Source of the DNA: Pinus tabuliformis
Lineage: Eukaryota > Streptophyta > Pinopsida > Pinales > Pinaceae
Length of the DNA stretch: 64,000 bases
Assembly (NCBI GenBank): GCA_031772625.1
Contig: CM062815.1
Coordinates: 602,380,505 to 602,444,504, forward strand
Direction: 5' to 3'
Below the pieces are notes generated by a model, which had not been told where the DNA came from, did no database searches, and saw nothing but the letters and a program-made list of their open reading frames with translations. Below are positions 1 to 11,294 of the stretch, piece after piece. Each line of letters opens with the position of its first letter. Within the stretch, counting starts at the first letter, position 1. The translations under genes and the position numbers were made by a program.

Positions 1-21
1 TAATTGAGCTGGTCATGATAA

Positions 22-3000
22 TCAAGGAAGGAATTGATACGAATCCTCGGTATTGCAGAGAAGACTTCCTTTTGGTCGAGTGCAAGCTTGATTGGCACGT
101 TTGTCTGCTTCCTGATTGATGGAGCGGAGGATATGATAGAGTTGAAAGTCTTGCGCTTGATTGATCCAGACTTGACATCTACTAATGGTTTGCTGCAAGA
201 AGATATTGGAGGCTGTCCTTCTGCTAGTCATTAGATTTATAATGATGGTTGAGTCGCTGAAGATCACGACTTTCTGGATTCCTTGAGCCTGTAATTGCAG
301 AATACCTTGGTAGAGAGCCAAAGCCTCAGCTCTGTTATTTGAAAGAATCCCTAGCCCCCATTCAAAGGAAACTAAGGGCTCTACATTGGGTTTGAAGATG
401 ATGCCCCCTGCTCCCGTCGCTCCTGGGTTTGATTTGGAGGTGCCGTCAAAGAACAAGGAGTGGGTGTTGCTTGAGCGGAGCCAGCTGAAGAAGTCGTCAT
501 GTTTTAGTCATATTTTCCATCTGTGGCTGTGAGTGTTGCCCGGGTTGCTGTGGGTTTTCATAGCTGGAGGGATGTTAGGCCTGTCTATCAAGCTCCCTAT
601 GAATTCTTTTTCCTCTGTCCAAAGATTTGTTGTATCCATTTTTTTTGTGATCTTGCATGCAATGGTTTCGATTGCCAAACTTTTGGCCTTGTTACATAAA
701 TGCCTGAGAGATGTCTCTTTGTCTTTGAATATCTTATTGTTCCGTGCAAGCCAGATCCTCCATAGAAGGGTCAGAGGGAGGGCATCCCACACACGCTTGG
801 CAGGGTTATTTTTCTTGGATTGCCAAGGGTAATTTTTTTTCTAGTTGTTAAGGACTTCTTCAATGGATAGTTGAGGCTGCTAGAAGGAAGACATGGAAGG
901 ATCAATGCTGTTCCAATAGGAAAATGCAAAGGGGCAAGAGATAAAAAGATGTTGAATAGATTCCTCTGCTTCTTGGCAATTAGGGCATCTGGAGGGGCCA
1001 TCAATGCCTCTTCTTTTAAGGTTCTCTGCAGTGAGATTTTTCCCTTTTAACAGCGCCCACATGAAGAATTTCACCTTAGGGATTGCTTCTGCTTTCCATA
1101 CAGTTTTTCAATGCAGCCATGCTGTTGTCGGATAGTCTTTGTTGCATAAGTAGTCATAAACTGCCTTTGTTGTATAGCTAGTGCCAGAGGGATCCCATCT
1201 GAAAGTGTCCTTGTCATTTTTTAGAGTGGGTGCAATGCTGTGGAGGTGTGTGCAGAATTGGTCGAATTTCTCTTTGAGACGTTGAGGGATAGGAGGAAAA
1301 ATCCATTGCTTCCAAGCATGGGATATTGCGTCCCATTGAGACAGTTGTTCTAGGTTGCAAATTCCTTTGCTTTGGAGAAAAAATATTATTGCAGCCATAC
1401 CTGGGAGGCTGTTGAGAGGCGGATTCCCCATTATTTTGTCAGCGCCGATGTTGATTTCCCTGCCTCCTTTAGGCACCTTGGAGACGTTTTGAGCCATAAA
1501 GGGGATGGATTTTTTACACAGCTTCCAGATCTTTGTGCAGCTTCTATTGGGTAGTTCGACTGTGAGAAGTTGCTGCCGAGGATGACTGATGTATTTAGCC
1601 TCTAAAACTTTTTTCCACCATGTTTTTTGTCCTTCAATTAGTCTCCAGACTAATTTTCCGCCAAAGGCAAGATTTGTGAGTGATGGAGATCGGATGCCAA
1701 GGCCTCGTTTCTCTTGGCTTTGAATGACATGTTTCCATCCTACCAAATTGAATTTTTTTCTCTCGTTTCCCCCCCCCCGCTAAAGGAAGAATCTGAGAGC
1801 ACTGTCCATTTTTTTGAAGAACGATGCTGGAGCTTGAGTAAGGGAAAATTGATAAAGGGGAAGAGAGGAAAGGCCCGATTTGAGGAGCACCAGCCTACCA
1901 GCTGGGTTGAGCCAAGAGGTTCCCCATTTTTGGATTTTACTTTTCATTTTGTCCAGAATTGTTTCCCAAACATCAGCCCTTATTTTCCTTATACTTACAG
2001 GCATTCCCAGGTAGCTGAAATGACTCCAATTTAATTTGTAAGAGACACCAAAAATGTTAGCAATGATTTGAAGCGTGTGTGCTGAGGCATTCCATCCATA
2101 AATACAGCTTTTGAGATTATTAATCTATCCCCCTGAGTATCTCATGAATTTTTCTAATAAAGTTTTGAATCTTCGAGCTATGATTGTGGTTGCCCCTCCT
2201 AGCAGCAGGGTGTCATCGGCAAATTGGGAGTGATTTATATTTTTCACTCCATCTTCAAACTTAATACCAGTGATGAGGCCTGTCTGGCGCTTATGATCAA
2301 GAGCACAACTGAAGGATTCTGCCATTAAGAGAAAGAGGTAGGGAGATAAAGGACAACCTTGCCATAGTCCTCTTGAGGAACGAAAGGGAGGTCCAAGTTT
2401 GCCATTGATGAGAGGAGCAACCCAAGGTCTAGAGATGCAAGTTCTGATAATTTCAATAAAGGTAGAGGAGAAGCCCATTTTCTGAAGTACAACAAAAAGA
2501 AAGGAGTGTCTTACCCTATCGAATGCATTTGCCAAGACCAATTTCAAAATGAAGCCTTTTTCATTCCTCAAATGGCTTGAGTGAATGGCCTCCTGTACTA
2601 AGAGGATAGAGTCTGAGATTTTCCTGTTAGCCGTAAAGCATCCTTGGTTTTCAGATATTAACATTGGCAGGAGAGGTTTGAGACGAGAAGCAAGGATTTT
2701 TGTGAAGATTTTGTAGGAAGAATTGCATAATGATATTGGTCTGAAGTGGGTAAAGTTGGAAGGGCGATTTTCCTTTGGGATGAGAGCCAGATGTGTTGAG
2801 TTTGTGTACACTCATATTTTGTTTTTCTTCGGTATCCATTTGAGATATTTAATGAGGTCCTTTTTTATCATTTCCCAATATTCTCTGTAAAAACAAATAG
2901 AGAAGCCATTTGGCCCTAGCGCCTTGTCTGGCTGGAGGCACCAAATTGCTTCCTTGATTTCTTCCTCGTTTATTTCTTCTGCCAACCTTTCATTTAATTC

Positions 3001-4285
3001 TGATGTAATCTTAGTTGGCAGATGTTGCAGGAGGTCAGCATAGTTTCCTTCATCTCCGGTTTCAGTTAAGAGCTTTTTGAAATGGTCTGAGGCCGCACTT
3101 TTGATGGCTGTCTGTTCGCTGTGCTGAGTCCCTGAGCTATCTATGATGGCTGTTATATTATTTCTTATTTGCCGAGCAGTGGCCTGTTTATGGAAGAAGG
3201 CTGTATTCTGATCTCCGCTTTTCAGCCAAGTCTGCCTGGATTTCATACGCCATTTTTCTTCCTCTTCCCTTCTAATGCTGCTTAGCTGGTTGTAAAGGCT
3301 TTCTTCTTGGATCTTTTCAGCTTGTTGATACGCTTGCTTTTCTATAACATAATGAAGGTCTTCGATTTTTGCTTTCACCTCTCGTTGCTTTTCTTCTGGC
3401 TCTATGTACTGCGTTTTGGCCCAATTCTTGAGCGCCTTTTTCACATTTTTTAGTTTGCTTTCCCATATAAAGCATGGGGATCCTTCAACATGCTGACGCC
3501 ATGTCTGCTGGACCAGTTCTTTGACACCTTGGTAGCCATTCCATATATGGTTGTATTTAAAGGGCAGAGGACCCAAAGGTCTGTGAGATTCGAGAGCTAA
3601 AGTTATAGGGAAATGATTAGAGGTAGAATATGGAAGAATGGTGGCGCTAACATCTGAAAAGGTGGAAAGAAGGGAAATATTTACCAGAAATCGATCAAGC
3701 CACTCCATAATATTGTCGTTGCCCAATCTACGGTTACTCCAGGTGTATTTCCGATTTTTTGGGATGACATTGACTAGATCACCTTGCTGCATTATATTTT
3801 CCAGCTGACTTTTGAAGGGATCTGGTGTGAAGCATCCTCCACGTTTTTCGTTGGCATGCAAGATTAGATTGAAGTCGCCCCCGACAATGATGTTGCTGCT
3901 GTCTTCTTCTGCAATGTTCTTGCTGAGGGAATCCCAGCAAACTTCTTTGTCCCTATAATGATTAGGGGCGTAGACATTGTATATTACAATCTGCTGTCCA
4001 TTTATATTGTTCTGTAACACTGTCTTAATCCAATGCTGATCTATTACTTCTGCTGCACTGTTCCACTCCTCTTGACACCATAGTGTAGCGATTCCGCCTG
4101 AGGTCCCTCTGGATTCACTTATACTTCCTTGATAACGCTTATGGTATGCTGATTTCATACTGCCTCTGCTTTGTTTCTTGTAATAATACAATAGCTGGCT
4201 TCTCTTGGTTTATAAGAACCTTTAGGGCATTGTTTTTGGAGGGTTGCCCTAGTCCCCTGCTGTTCCATGATAGTATTTTAATCAT
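22..4285 (-). pseudogene. LINE ORF2: endonuclease, reverse transcriptase, RNase H (broken)
   Basis: ORF2 would nick target DNA and copy the LINE RNA in place. The start is an ATG at 4285-4283, followed by the endonuclease N-terminus with WNSRGLG and the QETK motif. One frameshift near 4190 leads into the long frame. That frame shows GGDFN, and SNHFP where active enzymes have SDH (catalytic Asp to Asn). The RT follows with ALIPKE, FRPISLCN, GLWQGCPLSP and FADD (2811-2125). Next come a C-terminal Cys/His segment (CPNCQEAEESIQHLF, 1074-880) and RNase H from 456 to 22 with FFDGTSK, NRAEALAL, FSDS and a late Asp, so its four acidic residues remain. In-frame stops fall at about 2812, 2120, 1777, 1105, 877 and 505. 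At 1105 the stop TGA sits where the family has Trp. The protein is dead as a whole, although the RNase H piece is clean. Confidence 0.88.
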
Positions 4286-4380
4286 TTCAACAGAGAGGTT
4301 CGAGGAGTTGCTCTCCCTCCTTTATCTTTGAATGCTGTGTCTTTATCTATTGTTCCTTGTATATATGATTCTATTGGATT

Positions 4381-5661
4381 CTAGAGTCCTAGTGCTATGT
4401 CCTTTTGTGCATTCTCGTCCTTGTGTTGTTTGGAAGATTTTCTACCAGACTTCTTTTGACTGCCTATCGTGGATCTGAGTTCCTTGGAGTTGCTTCGGGT
4501 TATTCTTAGAGGGGGAGGTTTAGATGGAAGGGAGGAGGGAATGATCAGGGGAAGGGGAGAAGAAGGAGGCTCAGGTTGAGATAAGGGGGCAGGGGATTCC
4601 TCAGGAAGGGAAATGGCATGGAAGGGATTGGAGGAGGGCGAGGAAAGAAAGGGTTCCAACTGTAGAGCAGAGGGCAGAGGCGGATGGGAGGAAGAGGGAA
4701 GAGGGAGTGAAGGCTAGGGAGATGAGGTTGGAGAGATGGAGGAGGGGTGGGAAGAAGGACCAGTAGCCATGTGCGATTTTTGACTAGGTACTGATTTTTT
4801 CTTTTTGATAGGTTCCCATTTCTCTTCTTGCGGAATATTTTTAACATTAGAGTTCTTAGTGCAATGATTAGAAAAGTGTCCATACTCGTGACATACCTTG
4901 CACTTGAAGGGGATCTGTTCATAGTCGAGCTGCTGAATGTGCGTCCAGTCGTCGACTTTGAGTTTAATTACTCCTGGAAGGCCTCTTCTCAAATCAACTT
5001 CGACGCAGATACGAGCACAAGCCCGCATGTTGTCTCTCGGCTCACTTCGGTCAATGTAATTCCCGACAGCATTCCCAATGGCACGAATAGATTCATCTCC
5101 CCAGCAATGCAAGGGAAGATGAGGAAGTCAAACCCATACAGGAACTGCATTGGGGATATCAAGCTCCGGGTCAAAGTCCGGGGTCCATTTGTTCAAGTAC
5201 AGACCTCTGGAATCCATGAAGTAAGGACCATTGTGGAAGATTAAATCCTTGTCTTCCTTAGTCTCAAAATGGAAGGTGAAGTAGCCCTTTCCACAGAATC
5301 TGATAGAAATTTTCCCTTGGGTTTTATCAGTCCAGTTCCTCTCCACCCATCTCTGAACAGTTTTTGGGGAGGGCCAGAGCCCTGTAAATTGTCCTATTAG
5401 TCCTTTTTCCACCAATGCAAGAGCAGCCTTTCTGGGCAAGGAAGGAGGAAGAGAGACTTCCTGTAACCCTTCAGTTTTTTTGACAAATTTGGATACAGAA
5501 GGGCGAGCACGTTGAGCAGGTAAAGATTTAATCAAATCTAAGAATGCTTGTTGGAGCGCAGCCTCCTCTGGAGGCGCTTTCGGAGGCGCCATCCGAGCGG
5601 CCAAGGAGGTATCAAGCTTCAATGGAGGCGGGAGCAGAGGAGCACGCGCAGCAGCCCGCAA
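4381..5661 (-). pseudogene. LINE ORF1: DUF4283-type RNA-binding protein with zinc knuckle (two stops)
   Basis: ORF1 of plant L1 elements coats the element RNA. Residues 1-178 resemble the DUF4283 domain that leads plant LINE ORF1 proteins (RWVERNW, KGYFTFHF, GPYFMDSRGLYL). The frame then continues through a CCHC knuckle (CKVCHEYGHFSNHC, about 4905-4864) into a long Pro/Ser-rich tail ending in a basic stretch. All pieces lie in one frame, interrupted by two stops: a TGA near 5128, where the family has Arg in PVWVRLP (consistent with CGA to TGA), and a TAG near 4714. The first ATG is at 5661; MAPPKAPPEE at 5592 is an alternative start. It lies about 95 bp upstream of ORF2, normal for a bicistronic LINE RNA. 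Confidence 0.85.
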
Positions 5662-8137
5662 AGACTTAATCTTAAACTATTATTCATTTAAAACTTTTAT
5701 AGATTTACCTATGCGCAACATGTGCAAGAAAACTGACACGCAGAAGGAACTTTATAACTTTAACCTAATTTCACAAAGATAACCATAAACAAATATTACA
5801 TTGCTTATGCAAATAGTTTTGTTTGCACTTCGCACAACATTTACCCATTTCACTAATGATATTCAGAATATGGAGATATGCATTATTTATTATTAAATTT
5901 TTTACCAGTAATATCGTATGGGTTCATTGTTTGCCTTGTCCTTATTGCGAATAGCGATAGACATAGCAATATTCACAATATGGAGATATGGATTATTTAA
6001 TATTAAAATATTAAAAATAATACGTATATGCAAGTACGAAACATTGCGACACACTTATGCAAAGATCTTTCATTGTGCGAAGAGCTTTCATTATGTGAGC
6101 ACAACCTTTAATCAACTAATTAGCAGTAAAGGTACAGATTATATGCATCACAATTATTCCTCTTGTTTTCTAATACATGTTCATTCATCATCATTATTAA
6201 AAAGAAAATAAAAAGACAATTAACCTAAATAATACCCTTAAAAGAAATTATATGATTTATAGTTATTAATAAGATTACTTTTTAATGGATGTTTATAAGT
6301 CTTAGTCCTGGTCTATTTCTTTTTGTAAAATAAGGACTTTCTTTATGTAAAATAAATACTAACTCTTAACCGATCAAAATTAATTTTAAATTTTACATAT
6401 AAATAATATTATAAAAAAATTATTTTTTAATAATTATTTATATTATTTTTAATAAATATATATATTTTTAAAATATTCTCTAAATTTATACAATTCAATA
6501 ATAATTTGACAATTTTTTTTTTAATTTCTTTTATTTATATTCATAGGAGTAGTCTATTTTGAAATAATTTTTTATTTTTCTAAATATAAAAAATTATGAT
6601 TAGTTTAAATTCAATAATATACAAATATTTTTCATAATATATATAATTTAACTCTAAATAAATATTAATAACTATTAAAATTTATTAATTATTTAATTAT
6701 ATAAATATGCTATTCTACTAAACACTAAACATAATGAACAATGCCGGTGTAATAGACATTTTATTTCATTATGATTTAAAGAAAAGACAATGTTTGTGTA
6801 ATATATATTTTTAACATGATGAACAATGCCAGTGTAATAGATATTTTATTTCATTATGATTTAAAGAAAAGACAATTTTGTGTGATAGATATTTTATTTT
6901 ATTATGATTTAAAGGAAAAAAAAATTGTAAAGGAGATTTTATAAGTGCGACCAATAAAATCTATAAAATCTTCTTGAGATTTTTGTAAATTTTTATTATA
7001 ATTAAATTGTAGATTTTGATTATTGCTCAGAGTTAAGGTTTATAAGTTTATAATTATGGATGGAAAAATAAAATAAAATGAAATGAAATAGTAAGTTTAT
7101 TAAAAAGTGGTATTTTATATGATGTATATGTATATATGTTTTAAATGTAAAAATTGAAATGAAATTAAAAGGAAATAAGAGTTATTTTTAATGAATTTGG
7201 AGTATGTTTTAAACTTGTTTTTGTTTTTGTTTGATTAAAGGTTTATTTTCTTAACATATATATAAAGAAATAAATTAATAACTTAAAATTTGGAGAAAAT
7301 AAGAGTGAAAACTTGTTTTTTTAAGTAATTCTGCATTGTATAATTTTCTTTAAATAAAAATGATGATATCATCCAACAATGACTATCTTCACTGTAAATG
7401 GTATCATGGACTATAAGTGTTAATAAATTTTCACACCATAATTAATTAAAAAATTAAAAGTAAATCGTATTTTGGAAAATAAAATGGTTGATTTTAGAGT
7501 GCTCTGCCCAACGTAGTCAAGATTTAACTAAACCCAAATTACAAGGGAAAGAAAAGTAAATGATATTTTAAAAATAAAATAATATGATATGATAGCTCTA
7601 CATGATAGTGTTTTTCCCAACGTGGTCAAGATATAGTGGACGAGTAGAAATATCTCATAGGAGGTTTGATTGCCTTTGGCCACTGCTAGGTAAGGTTGAA
7701 GGATGGAGATAAAATTATTAACCAGACTTTACCAGTTAAACATAGTTTGAAAATACAAATTGTGATATTGACATCATAAATCCTCCACGTGGACACGAAT
7801 ATTTCGGATGACTTGGCTGTCACAGCCACAAATTCGTACTCTTACCTTTGGTATCTATCCATGTGTAACTGCGCATAATCGTGTTACGTTACATTACTAT
7901 ATAGAACCAGTGGGCCACGGCGGAAAGTACAAGCATCTTTCTTTGTTCCAAATGACCTTATGCTTCCGCGTGACACGGGAAAAACAAAATTAATTGTGGC
8001 ATGTGATTAATCATAAAAGCCGTGCTGCCGACGCCATTCTGAATTGGTCGATAGGCAGAGATGATAAAATTCATATATTGATATCCCGCACCCATGTACC
8101 TTTATTTCCGATAACTTAGCACGGCAAAATATTCGCG
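5662..8137. other. AT-rich intergenic DNA upstream of the receptor kinase
   Basis: No coding region is recognised in these 2.5 kb. The DNA is very AT-rich with short degenerate repeats: a segment around 5860 recurs about 108 bp later, and a clearer 85 bp tandem repeat sits at 6731-6915. Two similar stretches near 7505 and 7618 share CCCAACGT.GTCAAGAT. The last 400 bp become less AT-rich and should hold the promoter of the kinase gene, but no single element is convincing. Confidence 0.6.
6731..6915. repeat. 85 bp tandem repeat, about 2.3 copies
   Basis: The stretch with GAACAATGCC, GTGTAATAGA and TTTATTTCATTATGATTTAAAG occurs at about 6736 and again at 6821, a period of 85 bp, with few mismatches. 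A partial third copy (the ATTATGATTTAAAG part) ends near 6915. No coding potential. Confidence 0.75.
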
Positions 8138-10033
8138 ATGCTAATTCTATGGCGCAGACTCGTTCTCATGGCTTTCACCTTCCTCGCCGTACCACTTATT
8201 GCTGCACAGGCCATGGAGGATCGTCGGCATACCACTTTCCTCTTCGACGGATTCAATGGAACCAACTTGATCTTGGAGGCTAATGCTTCAGTCATCGGCT
8301 CTGAATCCGTACTCTCCCTTACAAATCACTCGCATGAGTTCATGCTCGGCCGCGCGCTGTATGCAGCTCCTGTGCAAATGAAAAGCAACCATACGGTTTC
8401 CTCCTTCAGCACTACCTTCGTTTTCTCCATTGTGCCTCCGCCCTCTAACGAAGGGGGACACGGATTAGCCTTCATCATGACGCCTTACACATCTCCCATG
8501 GGGGCTCAGCCGGTCCAGTATTTGGGCTTGCTTAACCTCACCAGCAACGGGCAGCCATACAATCATTTATTGGCAGTGGAGTTTGATACTATCATGAATG
8601 TGGAATTCAAAGACCCCGACCGAAACCACGTGGGCGTGGACATCAACAGTCTTATCTCAGTCCACACCGAGACCGCCGGCTATTGGAATGGTGCGGAATT
8701 CCATGAACTCAACCTCAGGAGCGGACGGAACATACAGGCCTGGATCGATTACGATCATCTTCAAAGCCGCCTCAACGTTACCATTACGGTGGCTGGCTTG
8801 CCGAGACCGCAGAGGCCGTTGATATCTGTGCAAACCGATTTGCAGACTATTGTGGAAGAGAAGATGTTTGTGGGCTTTTCAGCGGCAACGGGGCTGTTCG
8901 TGGAAGACCATTACATTCTTGCGTGGAGCTTCACCACCGAAGGCACGGCGCCGACCCTCGATGTTTCTCGTCTCCCTTCATTTGCCAACGTATATTCGGA
9001 ACCTCTGAGCCGGGGATTCATAGCCGGTGTCACTGTGGTTTCTGTGCTTCTCTTCTCGCTGGCGATTGCGGCGGCCATGTTTCTGAGAAGAACAATAAAC
9101 AGTGAAACAATCGAAGAATGGGAGCTTGAGTACTGGCCCCATAGATTCGCTTACAAGGAGCTGAGTATCGCCACGCAAGGGTTCAGGGACGAGAACCTTT
9201 TGGGGTACGGGGGATTTGGCATGGTTTACAAGGGCGTTCTCCCCAGTAGCGGCCAAGAAGTCGCAGTGAAATGTATAACGACTGAGTTCACGGAAGGAAT
9301 GAAAGGGTTCGTTGCAGAGATCTCAAGCATGGGGCGCCTACGGCACCGGAACCTGGTTCAACTCCGGGGTTGGTGCCGAAGGCATACACAGCTATTCATC
9401 GTTTATGACTACATGCCCAACGGCAGCCTGGATAAATTCATCTACGGGAATCCAACAACAGTCCTGCCGTGGCATCGGCGATACGCGATCCTCAAGGGCG
9501 TCGCTGCTGGGCTGTTGTATCTGCACGAGCAATGGGAGAAGAGGATTATCCACAGAGACATCAAGTCGAGCAACGTGCTGTTGGATTCGGAGCTTAACGG
9601 ACGGCTTGGTGATTTTGGGCTCGCTCGGCTGTATGACCACACTGAGAATCCGGAGACGACACATGTTGTAGGAACGGTGGGGTACATAGCGCCGGAGCTG
9701 ATACACACGGGGAAGGTGACTCCCAGCTCGGACGTGTTCAGCTTCGGTGTTCTGCTGTTGGAGGTTGCTTGCGGGAGGAGTCCTGTGAATTCTTTGGACG
9801 ACTCGGAACGGATAATTTTAGTGGAGTGGGCGTGGGAGCTGTACACGGAGGGGAAGCTGCTGGAGGCGTCGGATCCAAAGCTGGGCGCAAAGGGTGGATA
9901 TGATGAGGGCGAGATGGAGAAGGTGCTGAAATTGGGGTTATTGTGTTCACATCCAGAGCCTGAGAGCAGGTTGGGCATGCGCCAGGTTTACCAAATACTG
10001 AACGGTGAAGCTCCAATTCCTTGTGGATGGTAG
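8138..10033 (+). CDS. L-type lectin receptor-like kinase, single exon
   Basis: Predicted plasma-membrane receptor kinase with an extracellular legume-type lectin domain; in other plants this family senses sugars, nucleotides or microbes. The 631-residue frame is intact. Residues 1-25 form a signal peptide (Met11 is an alternative start). The lectin domain spans about 33-268 and keeps the metal-site region LAVEFDT (145-151) followed by NHVGVDINS. A membrane helix lies at about 294-316. The kinase domain spans about 349-622: glycine loop GYGGFG (356-361), Lys378 in VAVK, HRD at 472-474 (an RD kinase), DFG at 492-494 and APE at 518-520, so it should be active. The protein ends nine residues after the kinase motif QILNGEA, so the usual longer C-terminal tail is missing. 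GC content is far above the flanks. A lone gene with no co-oriented neighbour; family assignment is firm, ligand unknown. Confidence 0.96.
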   Translation: MLILWRRLVLMAFTFLAVPLIAAQAMEDRRHTTFLFDGFNGTNLILEANASVIGSESVLSLTNHSHEFMLGRALYAAPVQMKSNHTVSSFSTTFVFSIVPPPSNEGGHGLAFIMTPYTSPMGAQPVQYLGLLNLTSNGQPYNHLLAVEFDTIMNVEFKDPDRNHVGVDINSLISVHTETAGYWNGAEFHELNLRSGRNIQAWIDYDHLQSRLNVTITVAGLPRPQRPLISVQTDLQTIVEEKMFVGFSAATGLFVEDHYILAWSFTTEGTAPTLDVSRLPSFANVYSEPLSRGFIAGVTVVSVLLFSLAIAAAMFLRRTINSETIEEWELEYWPHRFAYKELSIATQGFRDENLLGYGGFGMVYKGVLPSSGQEVAVKCITTEFTEGMKGFVAEISSMGRLRHRNLVQLRGWCRRHTQLFIVYDYMPNGSLDKFIYGNPTTVLPWHRRYAILKGVAAGLLYLHEQWEKRIIHRDIKSSNVLLDSELNGRLGDFGLARLYDHTENPETTHVVGTVGYIAPELIHTGKVTPSSDVFSFGVLLLEVACGRSPVNSLDDSERIILVEWAWELYTEGKLLEASDPKLGAKGGYDEGEMEKVLKLGLLCSHPEPESRLGMRQVYQILNGEAPIPCGW

Positions 10034-10123
10034 CGCAACTGGGGAGGTTGCGAGCGAACCCAACGAGTAGGCTCATATGCGAGCGAAGAATGAGTGCTTG
10101 TTGTTCGTCGGTGGTTCAAATCC
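10031..10123 (+). promoter_or_regulatory. tRNA-like A box and B box directly after the kinase ORF
   Basis: TAGCGCAACTGG (10031-10042) fits the Pol III A box, and GGTTCAAATCC (10113-10123) fits the B box consensus. Their start-to-start spacing of 82 bp is too long for an ordinary tRNA, and no cloverleaf is apparent, so this is more likely the head of a tRNA-derived SINE or an intron-bearing tRNA relic. The first three bases of the A box are the stop codon of the receptor kinase. No poly(A) tail or target duplication was found, which lowers confidence. Confidence 0.4.
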
Positions 10124-10203
10124 TGGAAAGAGAGCATGACGTTGCTCAAGTTATTGCTGGGTATGCCGGGGTCATAACTTAATTGCCCGCTGTTACGAAA
10201 CAA

Positions 10204-10778
10204 AGCTTTGCTCTATCCATTTGCTGTGGCTAAAGAGAGTAGAAAGCTCCGAGAGTTGGAATTTGACATCCAAGTTCCTCCGTCAAATTTGAAGGTCACA
10301 ACGATTTTTATTAAACATGTTACTTAATTTTATGATGAGTAGGCTTCATTTGTAGCCGTATTAGACAATTAAATGGCGACAAGAATAAGAATTTGAAAGT
10401 TTGCTCTGAGTAATATTATTTTATGATGGTTCAACCTTGGGTATTTGTTTTGGAGATGGTGTCTAATGTTTTTGGTTAACAATCGATTATTATTATCAAT
10501 TATTTTTTCTTTGAATTTAATCGTATAAAGTTGTGTATTCACATTATTCAGAATAATCCAGTTTTGCAATTTTTTTTTTTGAAATATAATTTTTTTGGGG
10601 ATATCATTCCGTTTTTTATATTTATTTATATATATATATATTCGTTGATGGATATTTTCTTTGGAAAAAAAAAAATATTTATTTAATTATTTTAGAGTTT
10701 AAAATGGTTATTTAATTAATTTTTTTAATTTTATTGTCAGAAAAAATTTAAAAATATAATAAATAAGATATATAAAGT
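10204..10778. other. AT-rich intergenic DNA
   Basis: No gene recognised. Strongly AT-rich with a (TA)n run near 10628-10640 and A or T homopolymers near 10570 and 10665. It leads into the 18 bp target duplication of the first short retroposon. Confidence 0.6.
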
Positions 10779-10796
10779 AAGTATAAGAATTTAATT

Positions 10797-11080
10797 CCGG
10801 CCTGGAGTATGCCGTAAAACTGCTTCTGCTTGGCTAAGAGCTCGTCTTCCTCGGACGTAAGGAAACAGGTTAACGGCCCAAGACCCAGAGGCATCTGGCA
10901 GGAGTGAGAGCCTGCTCCCGATTACGGACCACCAGCAGGGTTATGCCAGGTGGCGTGGTTTTCCTATTTAACAGTGATGAGTCAAACCCAGCATTCGCGG
11001 ATAGCAGCCAGAGATGGCTGTCCTCACTGTTGGTTTGACACCTGAGTTGATAGGTTTTACCACCTTCGGAAAAAAAAAAA
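10797..11080 (+). mobile_element. SINE-like poly(A) retroposon, copy 1
   Basis: A GC-rich 0.28 kb unit in AT-rich DNA, ending in about 12 A. It is flanked by a perfect 18 bp duplication, AAGTATAAGAATTTAATT, at 10779-10796 and 11081-11098 (the first As may belong to the tail). A poly(A) tail with a long duplication is the signature of LINE-driven retroposition. TGGCTAAGAGCTCG near 10830 weakly resembles a Pol III A box, and GGTTAACGGCC about 37 bp on sits at B-box distance but fits poorly. The 3' half can fold extensively. I do not recognise the family. Copy 2 lies 215 bp downstream in the same orientation. Confidence 0.85.
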
Positions 11081-11098
11081 AAGTATAAGAATTTAATT

Positions 11099-11275
11099 TA
11101 AAATTATTTTTGTTTGGTTAAGTGATAAATATTAAAATAATAATTATTTTCATTACTATGTTAATAAAAAATTATAATAGAACTTCTCACCATTTAATCT
11201 AGGATGAATAAATTCCAAAAAAACAATTAATTAAATTAATTTATTTTAATTATTATTAATTTCATTCATGTTATA
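11099..11275. other. AT-rich spacer between the two retroposons
   Basis: Very AT-rich, no feature recognised apart from A and T runs. Separates the target duplications of copies 1 and 2. Confidence 0.5.
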
Positions 11276-11294
11276 ATTAAGTACCACTTAAACC

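Larger units (their letters stand above)
1..5661 (-). mobile_element. L1-type LINE, nearly full length, 3' end beyond the window
   Basis: Minus-strand non-LTR retrotransposon in the plant L1 order: ORF1 (nucleic-acid chaperone with a zinc knuckle), then ORF2 with endonuclease, reverse transcriptase, a zinc-binding C-terminal segment and RNase H. The 5' side stops abruptly at about 5661, where GC-rich ORF1 meets AT-rich DNA, so the 5' UTR is short or missing. The 3' UTR, poly(A) tail and target-site duplication would lie left of base 1 and cannot be checked. From 4191 down to 22 the ORF2 pieces all lie in one frame, so the damage there is nonsense rather than indels. The family call is firm; the exact clade is inferred from the RNase H at the ORF2 C-terminus. 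Confidence 0.9.

Noticed and set aside
533-832. Plus-strand frames across the LINE and frames opposite the receptor kinase (for example 9442-9978, minus).
   Set aside because: They are antisense shadows of well-supported coding regions with recognisable domains.
10980-11000. GTGATGAGTC in the short retroposon resembles the hammerhead ribozyme core CTGATGAG.
   Set aside because: The first C is G, and no GAAAC segment or cleavage triplet lies at the right distance in either copy.
10960-11065. The pseudoknot order resembles an HDV-like self-cleaving ribozyme.
   Set aside because: There is no P4 hairpin between the two 3' arms, no candidate catalytic C, and cleavage would fall in the middle of the unit, not at its 5' end.
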